Source: Periplaneta americana (lineage: Eukaryota > Arthropoda > Insecta > Blattodea > Blattidae). From it: a stretch of 64,000 bases of DNA. The DNA lies in assembly GCF_040183065.1 (NCBI RefSeq), contig NC_091120.1, forward strand, positions 171,961,988 to 172,025,987, in the 5' to 3' direction. This document shows, one piece after another, positions 22,925-33,295 of the stretch (positions are counted from its first letter, which is position 1; every line of letters begins with the position of its first letter). A model generated the notes under the pieces. That model worked only from the letters and a program-made list of their open reading frames with translations. It was not told the origin of the DNA and did no database searches. The translations under genes and the position numbers were made by a program.

Positions 22925-23410
22925 GGACGACATACAACGAAAGAGAACGAATTTTGTTACCTGAACTAAAGACTGTGTGATGAATCTTGTCTTGCTGTGA
23001 AAAGAGAGAGAAAGGAGATATGTCTTACCTCGTCTATGTTGTTATTGCGATGGGGAGAGTGAAGCGATGCCAGTGGCGGAAGGGACTAGTTGATACATTC
23101 TGTAGCGCAAAATAAATTAACAAAATATCTCTCTTCGTACTGTATAGTTCCGTCACTGAGCTTGTCTTTCAAGAAACGAGTTCCGGCAGCCTGTACAATA
23201 ACAAGGTTTTGAAAGGAATCCTGAAAATTTACAACCCTCCTATAATCTCCACCCTCATTTGAAGGGACTTGGTTTTATTGGTACTGAGACAAGATAAACC
23301 TTACCAGGTATAGTGGTTCGCTTGTGAACCTGGTCGCTCGTCCTCTGATCATGCGCAGTACCTCCTTTCTGGGACTTTTAAATACCTGTTCGGCATCAGT
23401 TATTTCTAAG
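22925..23410. repeat. Interrupted relative of the foldback element at 5584
   Basis: GACATACAACGAAAGAGAAC (22929) and GGTCGCTCGTCCTCTGATCA (23333), continuing to GGGACTTTTAAATACCTGTT, match the loop and right arm of the element at 5584-5790. About 340 bp of other sequence lies between the two parts. Confidence 0.5.
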
Positions 23411-23432
23411 ACTGTGCATATTAGCCAGAACC

Positions 23433-23434
23433 AC

Positions 23435-23475
<41 letters not shown>
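23433..23475. repeat. (AAT)n microsatellite
   Basis: About 14 AAT units. It produces a poly-asparagine frame that is not a gene. Confidence 0.95.
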
Positions 23476-23478
<3 letters not shown>

Positions 23479-23479
23479 T

Positions 23480-24060
23480 AAATATAAATGGCTAACTATT
23501 GTTCCCAGAAATGTATCAAGATTTGTGGTACCTGTTTCAAATTGTATTTCCTTTTTGTTTCGGAGTTATAAATTATCGTTATTTACAAAATCTCAGAACT
23601 CACGTATGAAAGCTTAGAAGAGTCATAGTTCAAGATATGTTAACTCTGGGCTTAAGTTATTTTAAATTTATTACACATGTATTACTCTTCTTTTGTTTAA
23701 CAATAGAAAATGACTACTTCCAGCAAAATAATATTCAGGTGCGACCTGTAAACATCCAACGCGGAAAAATCGTAAACAGCTGTAAATCTTTTTGGTATAA
23801 AAATTGTGCTTAATGGCTTTTGAAATGGCGTTCTCCGATTTCTTGTTCCAGATTGTGTGCCCTCAAACTGACAAGTGCGAAAGCCATTAGAATCACCTTC
23901 AGACCGAAACTTACGTAACATCTGTTTATTATTAATCCATATTGCAATCAACCTGTTTGTAGGTCATTTTAGAACTGTCTACGTATTGGTCATTGTAAAA
24001 GACAGCTGAAGTAGCCTATTACTTTGTCCTCTAGGCCTATAGACCATAGCATGGCTTGTC
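23480..24060. other. No recognised feature
   Basis: Short open frames only; none resembles a known family. Confidence 0.45.
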
Positions 24061-24062
24061 TG

Positions 24063-24113
<51 letters not shown>

Positions 24114-24290
24114 GTGGTAGTGGTAGTTCCTTTCACTCCCTGGTGGAGCATAGGGCATCAATAAGAGATCTCCATCGAACACGATTGGCAACAATAGCCT
24201 TGACCTCATTCCACACTCTTCCAGTGCTCTCAACCTCTTCTCTCACAGATCTCCTCCATGTGCCTCTTGAGCAGCCGTGGCGAAAATGTC
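24061..24290 (-). mobile_element. LINE 3' end (minus) with (TTA)n tail
   Basis: The minus strand reads TWRRSVREEVESTGRVWNEV, continues with NRVRWRSLIDALCSTRE and then a stop. That is the usual C-terminal end of a LINE reverse transcriptase ORF (the WRxLIDALCS pattern). The microsatellite at 24064-24112 is its 3' tail. Only ~50 codons remain. Confidence 0.7.
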
Positions 24291-24404
24291 ATCGTGCGCC
24301 GAGCCATTGTGTAACCTGCAACGTGCATAGCACCTATGGAGGGAGGCAGACACCCAAAGGGGAAGTGAAGCAACTGTCTGACTTATTAACGAATTTCATT
24401 TTCC

Positions 24405-24482
24405 TTATTTATTTTATTTTATTTATTTAAGCTGGTAGAGATAAGGCCATTAGGCCTTCTCTTCCCCTCTACCAAGGGATTA
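24405..24482 (-). mobile_element. LINE 3' tail (minus), GGCC-hairpin type
   Basis: On the minus strand it reads GGTAGAGGGGAAGAGAAGG, CCTAATGGCCTTATCTCTAC and then TTAAATAAATAAA. This is the same 3'-terminal hairpin and AAATAAA arrangement as the tails at 20090-20190 and 41483-41578. Confidence 0.65.
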
Positions 24483-24872
24483 CAACTACAATATTAATAA
24501 TACAAGCACTTAAATATAATTTTGTACAGTATAAGGTTACAAAGTAATGTTTAGTACGTGTAACGAAGAAAGAAATGAACAAAAAAACATAGGACACATT
24601 ATCACAACCTATTAATTATCTTCAGAATGTATCTGTGACAGAGTTTCAAAATCAGGAATTATGTCACTTACTGCCGGTCGTAGTTAATCACGAAGCGAAA
24701 GAACGAAGCTTCGGATATTTATTTTTTGGCAAAGATTTGAAAAGTTCAACATTTGTCAAGTCCTTACATCTAGCTTTCATTAAAATCACATTGTAAATCT
24801 GTGAGTTTAAATTTACGATCTAACGGCATTATTCGTACATCTGCTGAAAAAGGATCGACGTACAGAGATGAT

Positions 24873-24903
<31 letters not shown>

Positions 24904-25390
24904 AATTCACCTTTTAATGTTTCATGAGTGACATGTAATATAATGCCGTTTTATGTTAAACAACCGTTTTCCTCGTAATACTTGTGAACAAATCATACAT
25001 TTAATATTTTCATCATATTGGCATAAAAAATGCGTTCTCCCATCATCCTTGAAACTTTCGTTTTTGTGGTTTCAAGAGAGACATTGGACGATACGCCACT
25101 CTCAGGTCAGAGACAAGTAAGCAAATGGAACGGAGTTTGATTCCAGTGAGTGAGAGGGTGGGGGTTGGAGAAAGCAGGAAGTAAGAAAAATGCACAGCTA
25201 TCATTGCGAGTCACAATGTGCTCGTGAGTCACCTTTTCGCCACCTTGCTCTTGGGCGTTCCACTTTTCGGCTTCTTGGGGATTCCACTCTAATGCCCGTC
25301 TTTCAATAGCCTCCTTCGGTTTCCTTAACTAATGTCCTATCCACTTCTACTTACGCCTTCTGATTTGTACTTCAATTGGGTCTCAATCTG
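24483..25390. other. No gene; (GAT)n at 24870-24903
   Basis: AT-rich sequence with a short GAT microsatellite. No gene or transposon end recognised. Confidence 0.5.
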
Positions 25391-25391
25391 T

Positions 25392-25392
25392 C

Positions 25393-25434
<42 letters not shown>
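25392..25434. repeat. (AAT)n microsatellite
   Basis: About 14 AAT units. The frame encoding poly-isoleucine is an artefact of it. Confidence 0.95.
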
Positions 25435-25689
25435 TTCATGGGCCCGAAGCCCCAACTTCTTATATCAGCATCAGAAACCCGTCCTATCCCCAAAACTTCA
25501 CTCCAGTCTATTTTTACTCTTGCAGATGATAGATGAAATGAGGGGGAGGTGGAAAGCGTTGGTGGAATATTAGAGGGAAACGGGAGTACCCCTCTGCAAC
25601 TTCTGCTTTATTCACCACAATTTTTTTTTACATATTTCATCTTCTAGCTGTGAAGTTATGTATAAATGCCATGGAATGTAAATAAATAC

Positions 25690-25802
25690 AATTCAATCAC
25701 GACCTGACCGCGTATCGAACCCTGGTCGCGTCATTGGAAGAGCAGCGCTCTAACCCTTGAGCCTGTGGCTTTCAGTTACGTACACACACACACACACACA
25801 CG
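25690..25802 (-). repeat. tRNA-like segment next to (CA)n
   Basis: The minus strand has GGCTCAAGGGTTAGAGCGCT (D-arm/A-box-like) and CCAGGGTTCGATACGCGG (B-box-like), followed by AATAAA-rich sequence. An (AC)n microsatellite lies at 25783-25801. Likely a SINE head; the acceptor stem is not convincing. Confidence 0.5.
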
Positions 25803-26484
25803 CTGAAGTTGTGTATACCTTTAACATGTCCTCAGACGAAGTGACAGACACGTGTAGTTTGTACTCGTATAATATTGTTTATACCCGATTTTATGCGACT
25901 GTCAGAGTCTGTTAAGGTTACAATCTTCAGCGTCACCTGTTGGCTAATGTGGATATTGAGATTGTAAAGCAGGAAGTTCCATACAAGTTCGACAGGTGGC
26001 GGTACTGTACGGCAGGGGTTCCCAACCTGTGTGTCGCGTAGCTCCATGGAGTGTGTCGCGAAATTTTGGAGTTGAAAAATAAATTTTATGCCATCCAGAA
26101 AGTCTCTGTACAACGCATTTTTTTATTTGCAACGAAGTCTTTGATATGGTACATTTTATTTTGAGACAGACTTTACCAATGAAACGTGAACACCTGCTAC
26201 AATTCTCAGTTCAGTTTTTCAACCATAAGGCCACGTATAGAGAAAGTCTGTGCAACTTACCAAGCGCAGACTTCACGTTAATTTAAATAGGTGAGTTTTC
26301 AAAACGATAATAAAAATCTTTTATCGGACATCCAGTTTAGATAGGTTGGGATTTTTGACACGTAGGCTACCTTTGTTTCTTTCTAATGTCACTCAAGTTG
26401 CTGCCTGTTCTTTTAGAATTTTCGATTGCGTGTTAACATCAACCTATCTATAACACTGGATGTCCGACACTACAAAGAAGTTAA

Positions 26485-26532
<48 letters not shown>

Positions 26533-26534
<2 letters not shown>

Positions 26535-26895
26535 GGGGAGGCCGAGACGTAGATGGAAAGATAATATTAAAATGGATTTGAGGAAGGTGGGATATGATGA
26601 CAGAGACTGGATTAATCTTGCTGAGGATAGGGACCAATGGCGGGCTTATGTGAGGGCGGCAATGAACCTCCGGGTTCCTTAAAAGCCAGTAAGTAATTAA
26701 GTAAGTATTATTATTATTCTTTGGGGAGGCCGAGACGTAGATAGAAAGATAATACCTTAAAATGGATTTGAGGAAGGTGGGATATGATGACAGAGACTGG
26801 ATTAATCTTGCTCAGGATAGGGCCCAATGGCGGGCTTATGTGAGGGCGGCAATGAACCTCCGGGCTCCTTAAAAGCCAGTAAGTAATTAATTAAG
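26533..26895 (+). mobile_element. Two tandem LINE C-terminal fragments
   Basis: Two direct copies (26533-26700 and 26723-26895) read GRPRRRWKDN, MDLRKVGYDDRDWINLA and WRAYVRAAMNLR, then a stop. This is the C-terminus of the YADD-type LINE at 7456-8385. Each is followed by AGCCAGTAAGTAATTAA and a (TTA)n microsatellite. The doubled arrangement points to a local duplication or template switching. Confidence 0.8.
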
Positions 26896-26899
26896 TACT

Positions 26900-26969
<70 letters not shown>

Positions 26970-26974
<5 letters not shown>

Positions 26975-27779
26975 GAGATCCTGGTGTCATACTTGATTCA
27001 AAATTATATTTCCATGATCATGTGCAATATATTTAGACCCATTCATTAAGAATGCTTGGTCTAATTAGATCTATAACTTATTCTTTTTCTACTCCGATGT
27101 GTCTATTAATTTTATACTATACATTGGTTAGATCCAAGCTTGAATATGCATCTGTTGTATGGAACTCCATTACTTCCACTGACGCGGCTAAATTGGAGAA
27201 TATTCAAAGAAAATTTATTTCCTTGTATTCTTATAGATTTTTACCAAATTCCGATGACTATAATTAGGAGATTAACTGTAAATATTTTAACTGCTGCAGT
27301 TTATTTGCCAGACGTCAAGATCTTGATTATTTATTTTTTTTGTAAAGTCATTAAGGGTGATATTGATTGTGAATCATTCATAAGCAATATCAGTCTTCGT
27401 ATTTCTGCAAAGGGTTTAAGATTTCATAACATTTTTTATAATAAAAATTCAAAATATCTCTCTCCGGTCTGCAGATGTATAAAATATGCTAATTTGCATG
27501 GATTAAGCTTGGATCCATTTAATGTGTAGTATACACCTTTGAGTTTATCATTATATCCTTACTTGTTATTATTGTCAGATATTGCTATTTATTTTGTTGC
27601 ATTTGGTCAAAGATTATTGATGACTATTATATGATTGTATTCCATCTCGCTCCCATTTACATCATTCATTCTCATCATCATTTCTTCTGTTTTGCTTTGT
27701 TTTGTTTTGTTTTGTATCTTGTGCTAAACTGTAATTGGCCTTGTGCTGTTGTTTTGCACGTTAATATTCTAAATAAATA

Positions 27780-27878
<99 letters not shown>

Positions 27879-27880
27879 CA
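26970..27880 (+). mobile_element. LINE 3' fragment with RT C-terminus and (TAA)n tail
   Basis: Reading starts at RDPGVILDSKLYFHDHV (26974) and stops. It then continues as MLGLIRSITYSF, YYTLVRSKLEYASVVWNS and ENIQRKFISLYSY (27052-27267), with a frameshift to a second frame ending LHGLSLDPFNV (27140-27529). DxGVxLDSKLxFxxH and LVRSKLEYASVVWN are the post-catalytic blocks of jockey/CR1-like reverse transcriptases. The 3' UTR ends GCACGTTAATATTCTAAATA before a (TAA)n/(TTA)n tail at 27776-27880. That tail switches from AAT to ATT units. Dead copy. Confidence 0.8.
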
Positions 27881-27960
27881 AATAAGTGTGTCGCGATATC
27901 GTGGGCGTTCAGTTAAAGTGTGTCGTCAGTCAAAAAAGGTTGGGAACCACTGCTGTACGG

Positions 27961-29089
27961 GAAGGGTTATGTTCGATCGGTCAGGTTTAATTTTACTTCA
28001 GATTTAGCCATGAGCACAAATATGAACTGTAACCTGCGTCATCTTATCGTAATCACACACGTACACGTGTACAACACCGTACACGAGCCTGGCTCTTACG
28101 GTAGTGGCTAGAAACATTTTTGTTTTATAATTTTAATGTGTACTCACTAGCTAAAAAAAAATAAATAAATAGATCGCAAAGGCGGTCAGTGGCGAATTTT
28201 TTAGGAAAGCGTCTGGAAAACGTAAAATTCTCGAAAACTTTATTTAACTTGGACAAATTAATTTGGCAACTTTAATGATAAACCTCTTTATTGTTTCTCC
28301 GACAATGAACTGATTTAAATCACAGGCGAGTTCCAAAGAAATTGCACAACTAGGCAAAAATATTCCATCAAGTTGTTTACATTTGAGTATTCTGACATTT
28401 CTTAAGGTTACTTAATAGATTTGCACGTTCTGGACCTAAAAATAATTTTAAAAACTCGTGTTTAGTATTAGACACAAATTTTATGTTTATAAATTTTATT
28501 GGAAAGTAATATGTACAATTATCCAGCCTTCTAATACAGAGTGTTTTTTTAAGCTCTGAGGAGTGATGTATACTACATTTATTAGTGCGTATTAGACAGA
28601 GTTTGGAATTGTACGTTAAGATTAATTAATACATGACATGCAAAATACTTATAAAATGCGTAATTTGCCATAAATGTAAAAATGTAATAAATTCAAAACT
28701 TGCTGTACTACGTACAGTGACATCAACAATTTTTTCCTTACATTTTTATTGTATCTTGTTTCCTGACTATATCATGCAGGCGTTACTTAATGGTAAATTT
28801 TAGTTGCCATGGTAATATTTTACACTGCATAGGTACAATCAGGACATACAATAGTTTAAAATGCAAGGAAAAAGTTTTTGATGTCACTTTACATTAAATA
28901 AATAAAGTGTTAAATAATAATTGTTAACTCGAGCTCCCAGGCTATCAACGTGCGTTACTTGCGGTAATTCATGCGTGTTCTTCATAGTGTTATAATATCT
29001 TCTATCCTTTGAAACGATACGCCGACGCCGCATAGTGTTTCCGTGGGTTGCTTAGAGGAAGTCGACAATACGACAAAGACACTATCCAT
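27961..29089. other. No recognised feature
   Basis: AT-rich non-coding sequence; short frames are unremarkable. Confidence 0.5.
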
Positions 29090-29152
29090 TACTTATGGCT
29101 TTTAAGGAACCCGGAGATTCATTGCCGTCCTCACATAAGCCCTCCATCGGTA
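29090..29152 (-). mobile_element. Tiny LINE 3' fragment
   Basis: The + strand shows TTACTTATGGCTTTTAAGGA, then CCTCACATAAGCCCTCCATC. This is the complement of the C-terminal end of the YADD-type LINE also found at 7456 and 26533. Confidence 0.65.
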
Positions 29153-29349
29153 CATAGCATTACAAAGATATATTTTTACGTACCTTTCGATATGTGCAGA
29201 AGAATTATCATCTAATTATTCGTGGGTTTGAGTTTCCTTCCATTCTTTTCTTGTGCTAAGTTTCCTCCTTTCTTTTCTTGTGCTACAATGTCTCTGTATA
29301 TAATATCGCTAGTCACCGTAAACTCAACTTTATAGACACCGTTAGTATA

Positions 29350-30223
29350 CAGGGTGTTTCAAAAATACGGGGCATAATTTCAGGTATGTATTTCCCACAT
29401 GTAGACAATCAAAATAGTTCATTACAACATGTGTCCGGAAATGCTTTATTTCCGAGATATGGCCTTCACAACATTGAAATTCACCGGAACGTTTTTCTTT
29501 CCGCAGATCGTTACCGTCAAAGGAGACATTAAGAGGGCACTCTGACAGTTCATTCCGAGGCGAAGGTTACATTCAGTGTTGTGTAGGCGTTAGACTGTGC
29601 GACATGTATTTAAATCAAGACCTGGCAGAGATACACTTCATGTACGGTAAGGCGGACGGCAATGCTGCGCTGGCTCGTCGTTTGTACCAGGAGAGGTATC
29701 CACAGCGACAATGTCCAGATCGGAAGACATTTGTACGTCTCCATTACCCTCTGTGCGAGTATGGAAAATTTACCTCTCCTGGTTTGGGAAGGGGACGACC
29801 AAGATCTACAACTCCAGAAGTACAGGAGGAGATTCTGGAGGCTGTGAACATGACTCCTTCTATCAGCACACGAAGGATAGCATTGCAAGTCAATGTTCCT
29901 CATACGACTGTCTGGAGACTGTTGAAAGAGTATCAATTGTATCCTGAGGACATACGCAATACTTCTGGAGTTTGGGATCGTGTTCGCAGGTCAATGAGAC
30001 ATCGATGTGAGGTCTGTATTCAAGCAGGAGGTGGATATTTTGAACATCTTCTGTAATGACAACGACCTGCGGAAAGAAAAACGTTCCGGTGAATTTCAAT
30101 GCTGTGAAGGCCATAACTCGGAAATGAAGCATTTCCGGACACATGTTGTAATGAACTATTTTGATTGTCTACATGTGGGAAATACATACCTGAAATTATG
30201 CCCCGTATTTTTGAAACACCCTG
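29350..30223 (+). mobile_element. Mariner/IS630-like element with long inverted repeats
   Basis: The ends begin CAGGGTGTTTCAAAAATACG and its complement, and the inverted repeat runs on for about 170 bp on each side. TA flanks both ends (29348-29349 and 30224-30225). At 874 bp it is too short for a full transposase. The single open frame inside (29604-30056) has lost the catalytic domain. The long near-identical arms suggest it is not very old. Confidence 0.85.
29604..30056 (+). CDS. Transposase-derived HTH protein lacking the catalytic domain
   Basis: The 150-codon frame is uninterrupted. Residues 1-55 (LAEIHFMYGKADGNAALARR, then YPQRQCPDRKTFVRLH) resemble the DUF4817-type helix-turn-helix found at the N-terminus of many insect mariner-like transposases. 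Residues 60-115 (GRGRPRSTTPEVQEEILEAV, then STRRIALQVNVPHTTVWRLL) form the second HTH region. After LLKEYQLYPED the sequence joins RRSMRHRCEVCIQAGGGYFE, the usual extreme C-terminus of these proteins. About 150 residues with the DDE triad are therefore missing in frame. The product, if made, could bind the element ends but not cut them. The ATG lies just inside the left inverted repeat. Expression is unknown. Confidence 0.75.
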   Translation: MYLNQDLAEIHFMYGKADGNAALARRLYQERYPQRQCPDRKTFVRLHYPLCEYGKFTSPGLGRGRPRSTTPEVQEEILEAVNMTPSISTRRIALQVNVPHTTVWRLLKEYQLYPEDIRNTSGVWDRVRRSMRHRCEVCIQAGGGYFEHLL

Positions 30224-30225
30224 TA

Positions 30226-32159
30226 TATGCCTAAATTTAAACATGGCTCAGAATTGTCTGACCGGCCATTCTAAATTCAACTTTACAGATGCGTTCATTG
30301 TTGCAGAAAACTACAAACGATTGTCAATGTACGGTGGCTATAGCCTATTCTGTAATGCTTTGCCTTAATGTATACTCGACAGAAAATTCCTGGCCATTAA
30401 CATTTTTACAAATAAATTCAGGGACAATTCTGTACAGGTGGTAAACTTATGATGATGGTAATGATGTTAATCTCACATAGTTCTTTCTTTTATTATTACG
30501 GAGTCAAAAACCATGTTTGCCTCTGTGCCTGTGTAAGCAAGAGGGCATGAGCCCCCATTGTCCCCGTGGAGTCCGCTCCTATGTGAGTGTACACAACTTT
30601 GTACAATGTGGTTATAGGAGAATGGATGGGAAAGAGAATGCGCAGTCGTTCTCATACGAAGATAGTGCTCTTGTCATGGTAGAGAAAAATAAACTAGGCC
30701 TAATTAAACCAACAAAGTGAGGTAAGTTAAGTATTCCTGAAGAATATTTCGGATATGATATTAAACCGAAAGTTGTGTGCATTGAATTTTACTTAAATAA
30801 TCATTATCAGAGTTAATTATAAAGGTATGATCAGTCAACGGACACCGGTCGTACCAAAAACAACAATTATAAGTAAATTATGATAATCCTTATGTACAGT
30901 GCATGAATTTACAAAATAAATTTTTAAAAATCTTTCATTATCCTTTCCAACAAATACTTTTGTAAAACAGTGGTGTCAGATGCTAAAATGTTCGTAACAG
31001 TTTTATTCATTTGGCACTCGATTATAAACGTTTCACGTTATGGTAAATCATGCGTGAAATTTGGACCGAATTGATCGAAAATTTAAGTTTTTGTTTAAGT
31101 CTTAAAAAAACATATACCAGACTTCAGAAAATTTCTAAAGAAGAAAATTAGAAGAAGTCTGAGTATGGAGCAGGGCAGTTTTGAACAAGTAAACACACAT
31201 GAAAATCTTTGGTAACAAATGTTTATTTGCTTATTTCTCAAAGAATATTTTTTTGCGTCTTGCATCATATAAAAAGCTTCAAGTGTTTTACTTTTAGTCC
31301 TATAGAGTGCAGATAAGTTAAGAAAAGCACGAGAAAGAAGAATAGGTGTTGTGTTTTGACTCAAAGATTTATTGAAGTGCAAATTTCAGACGATTAATTA
31401 TTATGGTGATTATTTTTATTCATTTTTGAAAAATCAGGGTAGAATAAATTTCTACATGCCAAATTGATACCAAATTTGAAAACTGTATCCATGGTGAATG
31501 TCGTCACAAAAAAATTGACACATTACAAAAAAGATTATAACACTGAGGATATTTTTCGCGACGTAACTATAAAAACATAAATTAATTTATAATTCAGAAA
31601 CTATTTAGCCTAGGGATTTCAAATTGTGTTAGTTTTTATTGTAATTTAAAATAATGTGGTAAAAATGTCAAAAGGACTGGGTGAATGGTTTTAGATTTCC
31701 AATTTTCACTCATGAATATTAATGGATGGGCCAAATCAGGCCAGCTGAAATATCATATTAACTATTCTTCATTGATGGCATCCGTGCTTTCCAGTAACCC
31801 TTCATTTGGTAGTGCGTTCGTATTATCGAACTTTCTCGGATTATCAAGGTTCTACTGTATGTATTTCTTTTGCACCATTCTTGGATAAATTGACTCGTAC
31901 ATTCTGTAGGTACTACTGAATATGAACAAAATCCGACCAATAGTTTAGGAGGAGAAATTATTGCTGTGTGCAATAAATGGCATGTCCAATTGCACACAAC
32001 CACTTTCTCGGTACCGGGATAAGGGATTCTGAAAACTTATATTTCAGCGAAATCTTTTTTTAGCATCATTAGACTTCCTCTTTAAATACTTGTTACTCAT
32101 ATAATGAGAAAGTAATATTAGCCGACCGACTGTGTTTCTTCGCGTTACTATCTATTTGA
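30226..32159. other. No gene; possible pogo-type end at 31822-31858
   Basis: The stretch is unassigned AT-rich DNA. CGGATTATCAAGGTTCTACTG followed by TA, near 31838-31859, looks like the right terminus of a pogo/Tigger element (complement CAGTAGAACCTTGATAATCC). No matching left end was found. Confidence 0.45.
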
Positions 32160-32430
32160 GTCCCCACCTGTGGAGTAACGGTCAGCGCGTCTGGCCGCGA
32201 AACCAGGTGGTCCGGGTTCGAAACCCGGTCGGGGCAAGTTACCTGATGGAGGTTTTTCCGGGGGTTTCCCTCAACCCAATACGAGCAAATGCTGGGTAAC
32301 TTTCGGTGCTGGACCCCGGACTCATTTCACCGGCATTATCACCTTCATTTCATTCAGACGCTAAATAACCTAGATGTTGATACAGCGTCGTAAAAAACCC
32401 AAAAAAATAAAAATATATATAAAATAAAAA
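32160..32430 (+). repeat. SINE-A, copy 4 (full length)
   Basis: The head has A-box TGGAGTAACGGTCAGCGCG and B-box GTCCGGGTTCGAAACCC. The body and the CTAAATAACC tail match the other copies. It ends in an A-rich stretch. One of the best-preserved copies here. Confidence 0.92.
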
Positions 32431-33058
32431 AAAACTATCTATTTGTGTTCAAGGGCGAGATCACAGTCGATCGTGATAGGATGAATTAAAAATGAAGTTT
32501 TAATAATCTTCTTCTCACTTTGTTTATAGACGTTCTATTCAGTAATGAGTCCGAATATTAACGTCTTTGTTAAGTCAAATTCCAGAAAATTAATATATTT
32601 ATATAATCACAAATATAGCAGTAAATTTAGTGCAACTGCAAATATGTAACTTTTTAACTAGTAAATTACCATCAAAGACACATGGGATGAATGAGAGGGA
32701 TGATACATGACCAGAGCCGCAACTGAAGATGGCTCTGTAAATGACAAATGAACACATTTCCACTCTCCACTTAACCGAAACCTCATAGACGTAATGAAAA
32801 AAATGTCTTCTTCAATAATATAATAAGAGGTGTTGTGTGCTGTGAAGGTACTGTATAATGGTAGTATTAAGTCCTGGTGAATTTTCGAAGCAATTCGAAA
32901 TGGTGTGCCCAAGCTTCATTCATTCATTCATTCATTATATTCCATAGATCTTACATGAGCAATGAAGTTGTAAGATGTGGAACAAGTCAAAATTTTACAA
33001 TATTACAATTACAATTTTTACAATTTTTAGTTTTACAATTTAGTAATTTTCTACAATG
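32431..33058. other. No recognised feature
   Basis: Unassigned sequence. A short (ATTC)n run sits near 32915-32935. Confidence 0.5.
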
Positions 33059-33295
33059 ATGAGGTGGGGTCCGAGGATTCGCCAAAAGATTACTAGGCAT
33101 TTGCCTTTTGATTGTGGAAAACCTCGGAAAAACCCAACCAGGTAATCAAATCAAAGGGGTGAAACGAAGTGATGCCGAGGACTCGCCATAGACCATCCGG
33201 CTTCAGTCCCACGGTTGGGGAAAACCTCGGAAGAAACCATTCAATGAGACCAAAGGGTGATCCAACCCAAGCCCGAACGCAGCTCCGGATCAGCA
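33059..33295 (-). repeat. SINE-B, split by hAT (left part)
   Basis: It contains GGGGTCCGAGGATTCGCC, two GGAAAACCTCGG blocks and GCCCGAACGCAGCTCCGGAT. The element continues at 36082-36116 with GAGTCTGCCGACTGAGCTAC, a tRNA-like D-arm read on the minus strand. On the minus strand, head, core and tail follow the SINE-A layout. An internal duplication of the GGAAAACCTCGG block is present. Confidence 0.7.

Larger units (their letters stand above)
26013..27952. mobile_element. hAT-type non-autonomous element carrying nested LINE pieces
   Basis: The ends are CAGGGGTTCCCAACCTG and GGTTGGGAACCACTG, an imperfect hAT-type terminal inverted repeat. A perfect 8-bp target duplication CTGTACGG lies at 26005-26012 and 27953-27960. 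The interior has no transposase. It contains two LINE 3' pieces (26533-26895) and a larger LINE fragment (26970-27880), so the native element was much shorter. GTGTGTCGCG subterminal motifs occur at both ends. Confidence 0.85.

Noticed and set aside
24056..24430. Frame with a poly-asparagine start
   Set aside because: It comes from the (AAT)n tail of a minus-strand LINE fragment and then runs through antisense LINE sequence.
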